From assembly GCA_029945725.1 (NCBI GenBank), contig JAQSDB010000011.1, forward strand, positions 124,001-188,000: a DNA stretch of 64,000 nt. The letters run 5' to 3'. The notes under the pieces were generated by a model. It did not search any database. It saw only the letters and a program-made list of their open reading frames with translations, and was not told the origin of the DNA. Position numbers and translations under genes: made by a program. Each line of letters starts with the position of its first letter. Position 1 is the stretch's first letter. Below are positions 37,051 to 46,206 of the stretch, one piece after another. Origin of the DNA: a bacterium. Lineage in GTDB: Bacteria > Pseudomonadota > Gammaproteobacteria > Pseudomonadales > Moraxellaceae.

Positions 37051-38508
37051 ATGTTCGAAAACTATCTGGCGTCTTCTGAACTGGTGCTCTTCTGGGAAGG
37101 CGAGAGCATTGATAAATCCATGATGTATTCCGACTTCCAGGCCACGCTGGACGGTTATGTCGGTATTTCCGGTTATGCCGGTGCTGAGCGGCATGCGGCT
37201 TATGTACTGCTTGATGACAGTCTCAAGGTGCGCTCCTGTGTGCTCTTCACCATTGCCTTTGACGCGGCCGGTTTTCCCGAGCGCAGCTGGAATCTGCCGC
37301 TGCGGCATATGGCAGAAATTGCCGGTCGGGGTCCGGATATGGGCGGTGGTCCTATCCATCTGGTCTGTCACAGCCAGTGTTCGATTTCATGGCATGCACC
37401 GAGGCTCTGGGATCCGGTCATGCAGCCGGCAGAGCTCAACACCTTTGTGCAGATTGCCCGCGAGGTGGAAAAAGCCTGCGAGCGTTTCAGCATGCGTCCC
37501 TTGCGGCCCGCAGCGGTCTTGCCAGCGCCCCGGCCTGATGCCGATATTCCTCTACTGACCGATACCTCGCCACTTCCCGAACCTCTATCCGCGCCTGCCG
37601 AGTGGGAAAAGGACCGGGAGCGCTTGCTGGCGCGACTGACCGAACAGCATCTGCATATTCATACGCTGGAGACGGACAAGAACGAAACCATTGCACGTCT
37701 GGATTTTCTGCATCAGCAGCAGGCGGATATTCTGGAGGCCCAGAATGCCAAGCTGCTGAGCCAGCACAAGGCGACCAAAGCACAAAACGAAGCGCAGCGT
37801 GAACAGATTGAATCCCTGCGTCAGCAAATCATCCGTGTTCATGGCCTTGAAGATAATCTTGCCGAAGAGCGTCGCCTGCATGAGGAGCAACTCGTTGCCA
37901 TCATGCATTCCAAGGTGGGCGAGGAAACGCAGCGATTTGAAGAGCTTCTCAAGCAGAAGGATCAGGAGTTTGCCAGTCGCGAACAGCGCCTGAAGGAGGA
38001 GCATCAGCTTTCCCTGGAGCATCGACTGGGCGAAGAGGCATCAAGCCATCGCATGCAGATGGATTCCTTGCGCGCTGAAATAAATTATCGTGATGACATC
38101 ATCAGGAGCCTGTCGCAGGAACTGGTGACACTGAACTCCAGTTTGACCAAGGTAGAGGAGGGCGCCGCAGACGAGTTTCTGCGCCGGCTGGAGTCATTGG
38201 GCATGAACTTCGTTGCTTTTCATGCCGGGGCTGGCCATCTTTCTGTGCCGGTTGCCGAGCTTGCGACCTATGTCGGCAATCCTGCTGCCTATGTCGCGGC
38301 CAAATGCCACGTCAGTGAGGAGCAATATACCCGCTGGCTGCAGCATTATGAGAACCCACGCTGTAATGCTCCCCTGGGCGACAAGTGTTGTGATGCACGA
38401 CTGATTCGTACGGACTCTCCCACCAAGTTCATCGTTGGCCAGTCTGACCGTTGTGCCCGCCACCAGACGGCGGACTCGGCTATCGACAATGTGCTGCGTT
38501 TCCGGTGA
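37051..38508 (+). CDS. coiled-coil protein with C-terminal Cys/His cluster, function unknown
   Basis: A 485-residue protein I cannot assign. Three parts are visible: a globular N-terminal domain (1-150, FENYLASSELVLFWEGESIDKSMMYSDF...WNLPLRHMAEIAGRGPDMGGGPIHLVCHSQC), a Pro-rich linker and long coiled coil (about 185-375, heptad-rich in Leu, Glu, Gln and Arg), and a C-terminal domain (about 376-475) with Cys438, Cys446, Cys447, Cys468 and His471 in a possible zinc-binding arrangement. No signal peptide or membrane segment. ATG 37051 follows the long terminator gap. It is the first gene of a five-gene unit ending with nadK and a YeaC-like gene; the next gene overlaps its stop by one base. Confidence 0.85.
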   Translation: MFENYLASSELVLFWEGESIDKSMMYSDFQATLDGYVGISGYAGAERHAAYVLLDDSLKVRSCVLFTIAFDAAGFPERSWNLPLRHMAEIAGRGPDMGGGPIHLVCHSQCSISWHAPRLWDPVMQPAELNTFVQIAREVEKACERFSMRPLRPAAVLPAPRPDADIPLLTDTSPLPEPLSAPAEWEKDRERLLARLTEQHLHIHTLETDKNETIARLDFLHQQQADILEAQNAKLLSQHKATKAQNEAQREQIESLRQQIIRVHGLEDNLAEERRLHEEQLVAIMHSKVGEETQRFEELLKQKDQEFASREQRLKEEHQLSLEHRLGEEASSHRMQMDSLRAEINYRDDIIRSLSQELVTLNSSLTKVEEGAADEFLRRLESLGMNFVAFHAGAGHLSVPVAELATYVGNPAAYVAAKCHVSEEQYTRWLQHYENPRCNAPLGDKCCDARLIRTDSPTKFIVGQSDRCARHQTADSAIDNVLRFR

Positions 38509-39437
38509 TGAACATGTTTCCACTGGATGCTTTTTCTCACCCCGTGCGCCTGCAGTTCCTGCAGGGAGAGGAATGGTCTGCGCGCGGTATTCGTGTGGCC
38601 ATAAAGCGCGAGGATGAACGTGATGCCCTGCTGGGTGGCAACAAGTGGTGCAAGCTTGCCGGCCATCTGGCGCTGGCACGCGAGCAGGGATTCTCGCGCC
38701 TGCTGAGCGTGGGTGGTATATGGTCCAATCATCTGCATGCACTGGCTCATGCGGGGCAGCGTTTTGGTTTTGAAACGGTGGGTGTGGTGCGCGGCACTCC
38801 GGATGCCATGACAGCCATGTTGCGCGAAGCGGCAGCGGCAGGGATGCAGCTTGAGTTTGTTTCGCGCGAACACTATCGCTCGCGTCAACAGGCAGAATGG
38901 CCTGCGCACCTTGCAAAAAGATTCGGGCCTTGCCTGTATATTCCGGAAGGCGGAGCGGGTGCTCCTTCCGCGCTCGGCCTGGCCATGCTGGCCAGGGAAA
39001 TCGCTGCGCAAATTTCGGGATCGGTCATCCTTGCCACCCCGGTAGGGTCGGGTACCACGCTGGCAGGTTTGCGGGCCGAGTTACCTTCGCGTTTTACCGT
39101 GTGGGGATTTCAGGCTTTTGCGGATGCCGGACTGCCCGCACGCTTGCGGCAGGTTCTCGTCGCCGCTGACCCGTCCTCGTGGCGCCTGTTTTCAACACCC
39201 GCCATGCGTGCGCATCGTGAGCTGGCCGTCGAGCTTGCTGATTTTCTGCGGTCTTTCGAGATGGCTGAAGGGATTCCGCTTGACCCTGTTTATACCGTGC
39301 GCATGTTGTCGCGCCTGCGTTCATTGATTGCCGATGGCACTGTTCCTGATGGTAGTACCGTCATTGCCCTGCATACGGGTGGACTGCAAGGGCGACGTGG
39401 TCATGATCTGCCGCAAATGCTTGTACAGGCGGCGTGA
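38508..39437 (+). CDS. PLP-dependent ACC deaminase/D-cysteine desulfhydrase-like enzyme
   Basis: A 309-residue fold type II pyridoxal-phosphate enzyme. The Schiff-base lysine is Lys46 in LLGGNKWCKLAGHL. LLSVGGIWSNHLHALAHAGQRFGFETVGVVRG matches the family pattern, and the phosphate-binding region is ATPVGSGTTLAGLRAE. This group deaminates 1-aminocyclopropane-1-carboxylate or desulfhydrates D-cysteine; the two cannot be separated reliably by eye. The ATG at 38508 overlaps the upstream stop (TGATG), and a second ATG is two codons later. The cNMP/rhodanese gene follows after 9 bases. D-cysteine desulfhydrase would supply sulfide near a rhodanese domain, which is suggestive only. Confidence 0.85.
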   Translation: MNMFPLDAFSHPVRLQFLQGEEWSARGIRVAIKREDERDALLGGNKWCKLAGHLALAREQGFSRLLSVGGIWSNHLHALAHAGQRFGFETVGVVRGTPDAMTAMLREAAAAGMQLEFVSREHYRSRQQAEWPAHLAKRFGPCLYIPEGGAGAPSALGLAMLAREIAAQISGSVILATPVGSGTTLAGLRAELPSRFTVWGFQAFADAGLPARLRQVLVAADPSSWRLFSTPAMRAHRELAVELADFLRSFEMAEGIPLDPVYTVRMLSRLRSLIADGTVPDGSTVIALHTGGLQGRRGHDLPQMLVQAA

Positions 39438-39446
39438 GGAAATGAC

Positions 39447-40511
39447 ATGACGACTCCGCGCCGAATCAATCGGGATCTCTTGCACGGCTTTGTACCGCTG
39501 GGCTCGCTGTCGTCCGAGCGTCTGGATTATTTGCTGGAGGGCCAGGAGATTGAAGCCTTGCCGGCGGGAACGGAAATTTGCACTCTGGGCGCCAGCGATG
39601 GCTGCACTATTTATCTTCTCAGTGGTGTGGTCCGTATAGAAAACGCGTCCGGTGAAGTGCACGCACTGGATGCCGGTGATGTTGAAGCGGCCCATGCCCT
39701 GTCACCGGAGCAGCCACGGCTGGAGACGGTGCGTGCCACGACGCCAGTGAATATCCTGCGCTTTGACAGCAAGCGGCTGGACCGCGTGCTGGCATGGGAT
39801 CAATCGACCGAGACGCTGCAGAAAGCACTGGCGGCCCTGCAGCCGGGTGAAGACAGTGTCTGGATCTCGCGGCTGTTGCAGTCCCGCCTTTTTTATCGCC
39901 TGCCGCCGGCCAATATTGTGGAGCTGTTCAAACGCCTCAAGCCGCAACCGGTGCAGCGCGGGCAGCACATCCTGAAGCGGGGTGAAATGGCGGAGTACTG
40001 TTATTTCATCAAGGAGGGGGTGGCGGAGGTTCGCATGTCGGGGGTGACCCTGGCCTTGCTGGAAAAGGGCCAGTACTTTGGCGAGGAGGGGTTGCTGATT
40101 GAAGGCCCGCGCAATGCCGATGTCGTCATGGTGTCAGATGGCCTTCTGCTGCGTCTGGACAAGTCCGATTTTGACCTGTTGCTGAAGGCGCCTTCCCTGG
40201 CCCTTGTTGATTTTTCGACCGCCATGAGCCGCATTGAAGAAGGCCACGCCCAGTGGCTGGATGTGCGTCTGGCTGAGGAGCAGGAGCGCGGCGTCTTGCG
40301 TGGTGCGCTATGTCTGCCTTTGCAGTCACTTCGTGTAAAATCGCGCCTGCTGCCCAAGGACCGGCGTTATATCCTTTATTGCGATACGGGGCGTCGCAGC
40401 GCCGCCGCTGCTTTCCTGCTGGGTGTGCTGGGTTACGATACGGAAGTGCTGGAGGGGGGGCTATGGACTCTCATGGCTTCCGAGCGCGACCGCTTTCTCG
40501 TCAACGAATGA
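39447..40511 (+). CDS. tandem cyclic-nucleotide-binding domains fused to rhodanese
   Basis: A 354-residue fusion. A divergent first cNMP-binding-like domain (about 15-130), a second better conserved one (about 150-265, FGEEGLLIEGPRNADVV with Arg222 in the phosphate-binding position), then a rhodanese domain (about 266-350) with catalytic Cys312 in YCDTGRRSAAAAFLL. There is no DNA-binding or membrane segment. cAMP or cGMP might gate the rhodanese sulfurtransferase activity; this is inference. GAGGA precedes the ATG. The gene lies 36 bases before nadK, in the same operon. No function is known to me. Confidence 0.87.
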   Translation: MTTPRRINRDLLHGFVPLGSLSSERLDYLLEGQEIEALPAGTEICTLGASDGCTIYLLSGVVRIENASGEVHALDAGDVEAAHALSPEQPRLETVRATTPVNILRFDSKRLDRVLAWDQSTETLQKALAALQPGEDSVWISRLLQSRLFYRLPPANIVELFKRLKPQPVQRGQHILKRGEMAEYCYFIKEGVAEVRMSGVTLALLEKGQYFGEEGLLIEGPRNADVVMVSDGLLLRLDKSDFDLLLKAPSLALVDFSTAMSRIEEGHAQWLDVRLAEEQERGVLRGALCLPLQSLRVKSRLLPKDRRYILYCDTGRRSAAAAFLLGVLGYDTEVLEGGLWTLMASERDRFLVNE

Positions 40512-40547
40512 CGTCATCTGCAGCCAGCGGCTGTTGACAGGGTTTTC

Positions 40548-41435
40548 ATGGAACAATTTCGCAATATAGGCCTGATGGGTCGTCCGGGTAATGCCACGGT
40601 GGCAGATACGCTTGAGTACCTGTTGCAGTTTCTGGAGCGCCGTGGCGTCAAGGTCATCGTTGATGAGGACACGGCCGTGATATTGCCGCGCCCGGGTCTT
40701 CAGGTATGCACCCGCGGCATGCTGGGGGAAGCGTGCGATCTGGTGATCGTCGTGGGCGGCGATGGCTCCATGCTGCATGCGGCACGCTCGTTGGCGCGCT
40801 TTAACAAGCCGGTGCTGGGTATCAATCGTGGACGTCTTGGTTTTCTCACCGATATTTCACCGGGTGAGATCGACAGCAAGGTAGCGGCGGTGCTTGATGG
40901 TGATTATGTGATTGAGCAGCGCTTCATGCTCAATATGGAAGTGAAGTCGGCCGGTAATCCTGTCGGTGAAGGCATTGCCCTTAATGACATCGTGTTGTAC
41001 GCCGGAAAGTCCGTGCACATGATCGAGTTTGAGTTGTACATCGAAGGAAAGTTTGTTTATCGCCAGCGCTCGGACGGCCTTATTATTGCGACGCCAACAG
41101 GCTCTACTGCATATGCGCTCTCGGGTGGCGGCCCCATCATGCATCCCCGGCTGGATGCCATGGTGCTGGTTCCCATGCACCCGCACGCCTTGTCCAGCCG
41201 ACCCATCGTGGTTGATGGTAATAGCGAAATAAAGCTGCTGATGTGTACGGAGGACATCAATCCCATGGTCAGCTGCGATGCCCAGGCGGGTATCAGCTTG
41301 CACGCCGGCGACTGGGTTTATGTCAACAAGCATCCGTACAAACTGCGTCTGCTGCATCCGCCCGGCCATGATTTTTATGCAGCTTGCCGCACCAAGCTTG
41401 GCTGGAGCAGCCAATTAACCAATTCTGGTGAGTGA
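40548..41435 (+). CDS. nadK: NAD kinase
   Basis: A 295-residue enzyme that phosphorylates NAD to NADP. It shows the start NIGLMGRPGNATVADTLEYLL, the catalytic GGDG motif at 70-73 (VVVGGDGSMLHAAR), and the NAD-binding DGLIIATPTGSTAYALSGGGPIMHP with NPMVSCDAQ near the C-terminus. Length is normal. It is in a five-gene operon, followed five bases later by the YeaC-like gene. Confidence 0.97.
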   Translation: MEQFRNIGLMGRPGNATVADTLEYLLQFLERRGVKVIVDEDTAVILPRPGLQVCTRGMLGEACDLVIVVGGDGSMLHAARSLARFNKPVLGINRGRLGFLTDISPGEIDSKVAAVLDGDYVIEQRFMLNMEVKSAGNPVGEGIALNDIVLYAGKSVHMIEFELYIEGKFVYRQRSDGLIIATPTGSTAYALSGGGPIMHPRLDAMVLVPMHPHALSSRPIVVDGNSEIKLLMCTEDINPMVSCDAQAGISLHAGDWVYVNKHPYKLRLLHPPGHDFYAACRTKLGWSSQLTNSGE

Positions 41436-41440
41436 TTTTC

Positions 41441-41719
41441 GTGAACGAAGCAACGCTTGAAAAAATGCTGTCAGCCCTGACGCCGGAGATTGTGGTGGCG
41501 TTGAGGCTGGCTGTTGAAATTGGCAAGTGGCCGGATGGTCGTCGCTTGAGCAATGACCAGCGTGCGATCTGCCTGCAGGCCGTTATTGCCTGGGAGCACA
41601 AGAACCTGCCGGAAGACCAGCGCATCGGCTATATCGACAAGGGTGAAAAAGAAGAGGGTGATGTCTGTGATGACAAATCACATTCACACGAGGAAGAGCC
41701 GGTAAAGTTCCTGCATTGA
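41441..41719 (+). CDS. YeaC-like DUF1315 protein
   Basis: A 92-residue acidic protein resembling E. coli YeaC: MNEATLEKMLSALTPEIVVALRLAVEIGKWPDGRRLSNDQRAICLQAVIAWE. The GKWPDG core followed by a helical segment is the family signature. The tail is rich in Glu, Asp, Lys and His. The GTG at 41441 gives a YeaC-like start (MN...) and is preferred over the GTG at 41432 that overlaps nadK. Function unknown. Confidence 0.8.
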   Translation: MNEATLEKMLSALTPEIVVALRLAVEIGKWPDGRRLSNDQRAICLQAVIAWEHKNLPEDQRIGYIDKGEKEEGDVCDDKSHSHEEEPVKFLH

Positions 41720-41789
41720 TTTTTTACGCGAACGCATGTGATTGAGCGCCGGATAAAACGGCTTTCGGTTCAATGCCGCTTTGCAAAAA

Positions 41790-42263
41790 TCACCAGCGGT
41801 ATTTATTCCAGTTTTCCGGGTTGGCCCAGAATTTCGGATTCAGCCAGTCGGGTACGGACTTGTAGGTACGGATATCGAAACTCCACGCCTGCCAGCTTTC
41901 GCCCGCTAGTTCATACTGCGCCTGCCGGGTCAGACCCAGGCCGATCAAGGTCGTGCCATCAAGCAGTTTTTCCGGTACAAACACCAGAAGCTGGCGTGCC
42001 AGCAGGTCGCGCATCACGGCAATGAGCTGCCGGGCTTCGCGCGCATCGTCACTGTTTTCCAGTATTGCGATCGCCAGTTCCGCACGTTGTCGTTGTGAAG
42101 CGGATTGCAGTGCTGTCTGCCATGACAGAGCCTCACCGGCAACAGCAGATGCCGGCCAGGGCAAAGTGGACAGGCGCGCCCCTATGCAAACAATGCGGGT
42201 GGCATGAGTGGTTGCCAGTGTTTCGGCAATCAGGGGCAGAAAGGGGTGCGTAAGCGCCGGCAT
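41790..42263 (-). CDS. conserved protein of unknown function (DUF6231-like)
   Basis: A 157-residue protein beginning MPALTHPFLPLIAETLATTH. It contains a hydrophobic core (RIVCIGARLSTLPWP, AELAIAILENSDDAREARQLIAVMRDLLARQLLVFVPEKLL) and the C-terminal YKSVPDWLNPKFWANPENWNKYRW, rich in Trp and Asn. I associate this pattern with a Pseudomonas protein family of unknown function, without certainty. The start at 42263 is only 26 bases from the divergent DUF2797 gene; the longer frame upstream would run antisense into that gene. No signal peptide. Confidence 0.72.
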   Translation of the reverse strand: MPALTHPFLPLIAETLATTHATRIVCIGARLSTLPWPASAVAGEALSWQTALQSASQRQRAELAIAILENSDDAREARQLIAVMRDLLARQLLVFVPEKLLDGTTLIGLGLTRQAQYELAGESWQAWSFDIRTYKSVPDWLNPKFWANPENWNKYRW

Positions 42264-42289
42264 GATGTCAACTTCAGACAGGAAAAAGA

Positions 42290-43105
42290 ATGCAAGGTAC
42301 TTTACGGAAAATGCGGGCTGAACGAAACGAGCCCATCTCCTATTTTCTGCCACTTGGGGATTTCTCTGTCCCGCTGGCACCTTTTATGGGGAATACCCTG
42401 CATTTGCGTTATCAGGGCAGTATCTTCTGTACTGCCTGCGGGCGCAAAACAAGTAAATCCTATAGCCAGGGGCATTGCTTTGTCTGCTTCAAAAAACTGG
42501 CAGCTTGCGACATGTGCATCATGAAGCCTGAAACCTGTCACTTTGATCTCGGTACCTGTCGTGAGCCCGGGTGGGGCGAAAGCCACTGCAATATCCCGCA
42601 TATTGTTTATCTGGCTAATTCATCCGGTCTCAAGGTCGGTATTACCCGTGGTACCCAGGTGCCGACCCGATGGATTGACCAGGGCGCCAGTCAGGCTTTG
42701 CCGATTTTCAGCGTCGGTACTCGCTACCAGTCCGGACTGGTTGAAACCACTTTGGCAAAACATGTAGCGGATAAAACCAACTGGCAGGCTTTGCTGAAAG
42801 GAGATGCCTCTCCGGTGGACTTGCTGAGGGCTCGTGATGAGTTGCTTGAAAAGTGTGCTGCCGAACTTGCTGAATTAAACGAGCGGTTTCCCGGGGAAAT
42901 AAACCTGATACCTGAAGCTGTGGTAGAGGGCTTCTCTTATCCGGTTCTGCAATATCCGCAAAAAATAAAGTCTTTTAATCTGGATCAGTCGCCTGATGTG
43001 CTCGGCACGCTTCTGGGTATAAAGGGGCAATACCTGCTGCTTGATACGGGCGTTATCAATGTTCGAAAGTTTACGGCCTATCAGGTCGAACTGCTGTCGG
43101 TTTAG
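42290..43105 (+). CDS. DUF2797 family protein with Cys-rich N-terminal part
   Basis: A 271-residue protein of the DUF2797 type. Cys pairs CTAC (47-50) and C-X2-C motifs at HCFVC, CDMC and neighbouring Cys residues suggest one or two zinc sites in residues 45-100. They are followed by PHIVYLANSSGLKVGITRGTQVPTRWIDQGA, which looks like the GIY-YIG nuclease-type core (YLANSSG...KVGITR...R). AGGAAA precedes the ATG. pepN follows three bases after the stop, so the two may be cotranscribed. Nuclease activity is inferred from the motif. Confidence 0.85.
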   Translation: MQGTLRKMRAERNEPISYFLPLGDFSVPLAPFMGNTLHLRYQGSIFCTACGRKTSKSYSQGHCFVCFKKLAACDMCIMKPETCHFDLGTCREPGWGESHCNIPHIVYLANSSGLKVGITRGTQVPTRWIDQGASQALPIFSVGTRYQSGLVETTLAKHVADKTNWQALLKGDASPVDLLRARDELLEKCAAELAELNERFPGEINLIPEAVVEGFSYPVLQYPQKIKSFNLDQSPDVLGTLLGIKGQYLLLDTGVINVRKFTAYQVELLSV

Positions 43106-43107
43106 TC

Positions 43108-45801
43108 ATGTCTTCCTGCAATGTCCCATCCAATATCGAGTCTTCCAGCATCATGTCGGCATCTGTCTCAAAAACCATTTATCTCAAGGATTACCAGAAG
43201 CCTGCTTTTTTGATTCATGCCACGGCACTGACTATTGATATCCATGAGGGGTATACGCTGGTTGAGACTGTGCTTGATATGGAGCGTGTGCCGGCATCGT
43301 CGCATGATGAATCCCTGTTCCTGCATGGTGTCGATCTTGAGCTGGAGTTATTGAAAATCGATGGGGTGGTTGTAGCAGCGGATCAGTATTATTGCGAAGC
43401 TGAGCGCCTGATTATAAGAAACGTACCAAAAGGGAAGTTCACGCTGCAGTCACGTGTGCGTATCTATCCCGAAAAAAATACGGCGCTGGAAGGCCTGTAT
43501 TGTTCAAATGGAATGTATTGCACCCAGTGTGAGGCTGAAGGCTTTCGCAAGATCACCTATTATCTGGACAGGCCCGATGTCATGGCCCGGTTTACCACAA
43601 CCGTGCGTGCTGACAAAAAACGGTATCCCGTTCTTTTGGCTAATGGCAACCAGACGGCAGCTGGCGATCTTGATCAGGAGCGTCATTTTGCCGTCTGGGA
43701 CGACCCTTTTCCCAAGCCGTCTTACCTCTTTGCCGTGGTGGCGGGCAATCTGGTATTCAAGCGTGATCAGTTTGTCACCATGACGGGGCGCTTTATTGAT
43801 CTGCGCATTTATGTGGAATCGCGGGATATCGACAAGGTTGATCATGCCATGTCTTCCCTGCAGCGTTGTATGCGCTGGGATGAGGAGGTGTATGGCCGTG
43901 AGTATGATCTGGATGTTTTCATGATTGTGGCTGTTTCCCATTTCAATATGGGAGCGATGGAAAACAAGGGGCTGAATATATTCAACACCAGCTGTGTGCT
44001 GGCGCATCCTGCCACTACCACGGATGCCGGTTTCCAGCGCGTGGAGTCAGTGGTGGCGCATGAGTACTTTCATAACTGGAGTGGCAATCGTGTTACCTGT
44101 CGTGACTGGTTCCAGCTCAGCCTGAAGGAAGGTTTTACCGTTTTTCGGGACCAGCAGTTTTCAGCCGACATGCTGTCGCCCAGTGTGCAACGTATCGAGG
44201 ATGTGAACTTCCTGCGGGCCTGGCAATTTGCGGAAGATGCTGGTCCCCTGGCTCATCCTGTTCGTCCTGAGTCTTTTGTCGAGATCAATAATTTCTATAC
44301 GGCAACGGTTTATGAAAAAGGCTCCGAGATTGTGCGTATGTTGCATACCGTGCTCGGGCCAAAAGCTTTTCGAGAGGGCACGGATCTTTATTTCAGTCGC
44401 CATGACGGGCAGGCAGTAACCGTAGAGGATTTTGTGCAGGCACTGGCGGATGCTTCTGGCAAAAACCTGGACGGCTTTCTCTGCTGGTATCGCCAGCCGG
44501 GGACGCCAACCCTGCATGTGCACGGTGAGTATCATGCGGGTACGCAGGAGTATCATCTGACCTTGCGCCAGCAATTACCGCTCCTGGAAGGTTATCCAGA
44601 ACCTGTGCCCTTGCCGGTTCCCTTGCGTCTGGCGCTGCTGGGGCCGGATGGCCTTGAGCAGCCCATATCCATGAAGGGTGAGCTTCAGCGCGTGGGGGCA
44701 GGGGAGACGGGTGATGCGGTGGTACTGCTGACAATGTCTGGGCAGACGCTGGTTTTTCAGGGCTTGAGTTCGGCGCCCGTACCGTCCTTGTTGCGTGATT
44801 TTTCGGCTCCCGTCCGGGTTGAGCGTTCTTTTACCTTTGAGGAAAAGCTGTTTCTGCTGCGTCACGACAGTAATGGATTTAATCGCTGGCTGATTTCGCA
44901 GGAGCTGCTGACGGCCGAGTTTTTACGGCTTGCTGCGGATAGTGCGCAGGGGCGTCATTTGCTGCCCGATGTACGCTTGCTGGAGGCTCTTGAGGGGGTT
45001 GTTCCCTTGCTGGGGCGGACGGATCCGGCGCTGGCAGCCAAGCTTTTGCAGTTGCCAGGCTTGGCGCAGTTGTTTGATGCGACGGCACATCCGGATCCCG
45101 AGGCTTTGCATATGGCAAGGGGCTCTTTTCGTCATGCTCTGGGGCGAAAACTGGAGGGCTGGTTGCTCGCGCAATGTGAGCCTGCAGGTGTTGCTGCGTA
45201 CGTTTACGATTCTGCGCATATCGCTGATCGCAGTTTGCGTAATACGGCGTTGGGCTTTCTGGTGGATCTTGGCGGGGCTTACCATGAACTGGCTGTCAGG
45301 CAGTTTGAGGTGGCCGATCATATGACTAATGAGTCTGCCGCGCTGACCGCTCTCGTGCATGCAGACAGTCCGCAGGCGCCGCGCTGTCTGGAGCAGTTTG
45401 CGGCGCGTTGGCAGCATGAGGCACTGGTGATGGATCAGTGGTTTGCCATGCAGGCTTCGGCGCCGTTTGTGCAATCCTGTGAGCGTGTGAGCCAGTTACG
45501 AGAACACCCCGATTTTCATCGCGATAACCCCAATCGTGTGCGGGCCCTTATTGGTCAGTTTGCCAATAACAATCCCCTGGCTTTCCATCAGAGGGACGGT
45601 CGTGGCTACGCCCTGTTGCTTGAGGAGGTGGGGCGGCTGGATGTCCTGAATCCGCAGATTGCTGCGCGCCTGCTTGGCAGCATGAGCTCCTGGCGTCGTT
45701 TCGATGAGGCTCGGCAGGCGCATGCGCACAAGGGGCTTGTGCAGTTGGCGGCTGTGGCGCGTTCCCCGGACGTACAGGAAACCCTGCATCGCCTGTTGTG
45801 A
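43108..45801 (+). CDS. pepN: aminopeptidase N (M1 zinc metallopeptidase)
   Basis: An 897-residue enzyme that removes N-terminal residues from peptides in the cytoplasm. It carries the exopeptidase motif GAMEN at 282-286 and the zinc motif HEYFHNW at 318-324, with the downstream Glu in LKEGFTVFRDQQFS. Length agrees with the E. coli-type PepN group (870-890 aa). Two starts are possible: ATG 43108 and ATG 43153 (MSASVSKTIYLKDYQKP); the second matches related proteins better, but neither has a strong ribosome binding site. No terminator is obvious at the 3' end. Confidence 0.96.
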   Translation: MSSCNVPSNIESSSIMSASVSKTIYLKDYQKPAFLIHATALTIDIHEGYTLVETVLDMERVPASSHDESLFLHGVDLELELLKIDGVVVAADQYYCEAERLIIRNVPKGKFTLQSRVRIYPEKNTALEGLYCSNGMYCTQCEAEGFRKITYYLDRPDVMARFTTTVRADKKRYPVLLANGNQTAAGDLDQERHFAVWDDPFPKPSYLFAVVAGNLVFKRDQFVTMTGRFIDLRIYVESRDIDKVDHAMSSLQRCMRWDEEVYGREYDLDVFMIVAVSHFNMGAMENKGLNIFNTSCVLAHPATTTDAGFQRVESVVAHEYFHNWSGNRVTCRDWFQLSLKEGFTVFRDQQFSADMLSPSVQRIEDVNFLRAWQFAEDAGPLAHPVRPESFVEINNFYTATVYEKGSEIVRMLHTVLGPKAFREGTDLYFSRHDGQAVTVEDFVQALADASGKNLDGFLCWYRQPGTPTLHVHGEYHAGTQEYHLTLRQQLPLLEGYPEPVPLPVPLRLALLGPDGLEQPISMKGELQRVGAGETGDAVVLLTMSGQTLVFQGLSSAPVPSLLRDFSAPVRVERSFTFEEKLFLLRHDSNGFNRWLISQELLTAEFLRLAADSAQGRHLLPDVRLLEALEGVVPLLGRTDPALAAKLLQLPGLAQLFDATAHPDPEALHMARGSFRHALGRKLEGWLLAQCEPAGVAAYVYDSAHIADRSLRNTALGFLVDLGGAYHELAVRQFEVADHMTNESAALTALVHADSPQAPRCLEQFAARWQHEALVMDQWFAMQASAPFVQSCERVSQLREHPDFHRDNPNRVRALIGQFANNNPLAFHQRDGRGYALLLEEVGRLDVLNPQIAARLLGSMSSWRRFDEARQAHAHKGLVQLAAVARSPDVQETLHRLL

Positions 45802-46206
45802 TTGCCTGGGCGAGGTCGACTGTCGGTGCCTATCACTGACCAGAGGTTGCGGCGCAATCACTGGCGTAACGCAGAATATGAGCTAGCTTTTCTGAGGGGT
45901 TCTTAATGGATACTCAGAAAGCCGAGATTGTCTGACAGTGATATAGGCATTTGAGTCACAAAAAGTCTAAACGGCTATGTAGTCAGACTTTGCGGTTTTC
46001 TTTATGGCTGGCAACAGGTATAAATGCAGCAAGACCGGGCTAGATACTCGGAAAAGTAATACAAAAAGATAAAAAGTGCTCCGGTACCAGGCTGCAACAT
46101 CCGGATTCGTCTTTTCTGTGGGCAGGAGCTCGCCAGAAAAATGCTGCAGCTCCTGCTGGACACTCATGTTTCATAACAACAAACCGTGCACGCTTGGAGT
46201 TCCTAA
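45802..46206 (+). other. 405-base intergenic region before the DUF1302 operon
   Basis: It is more A+T-rich than its surroundings and has several weak -10-like boxes (for example GATATAGG near 45940 and GGTATAAATG near 46017), but no pair with acceptable -35 spacing could be fixed. No gene, tRNA or terminator was recognised. It presumably holds the promoter of the four-gene operon downstream. Confidence 0.5.

Noticed and set aside
41790-42380. Longer start for the minus-strand gene facing DUF2797
   Set aside because: The 39 extra codons would overlap the start of the divergent DUF2797 gene and look non-coding; ATG 42263 is more plausible.
46005-46030. Sigma-54 promoter upstream of the DUF1302 gene
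   Set aside because: TGGCA at about 46010 and TGC near 46025 are spaced 4 bases too far apart for a -24/-12 element.
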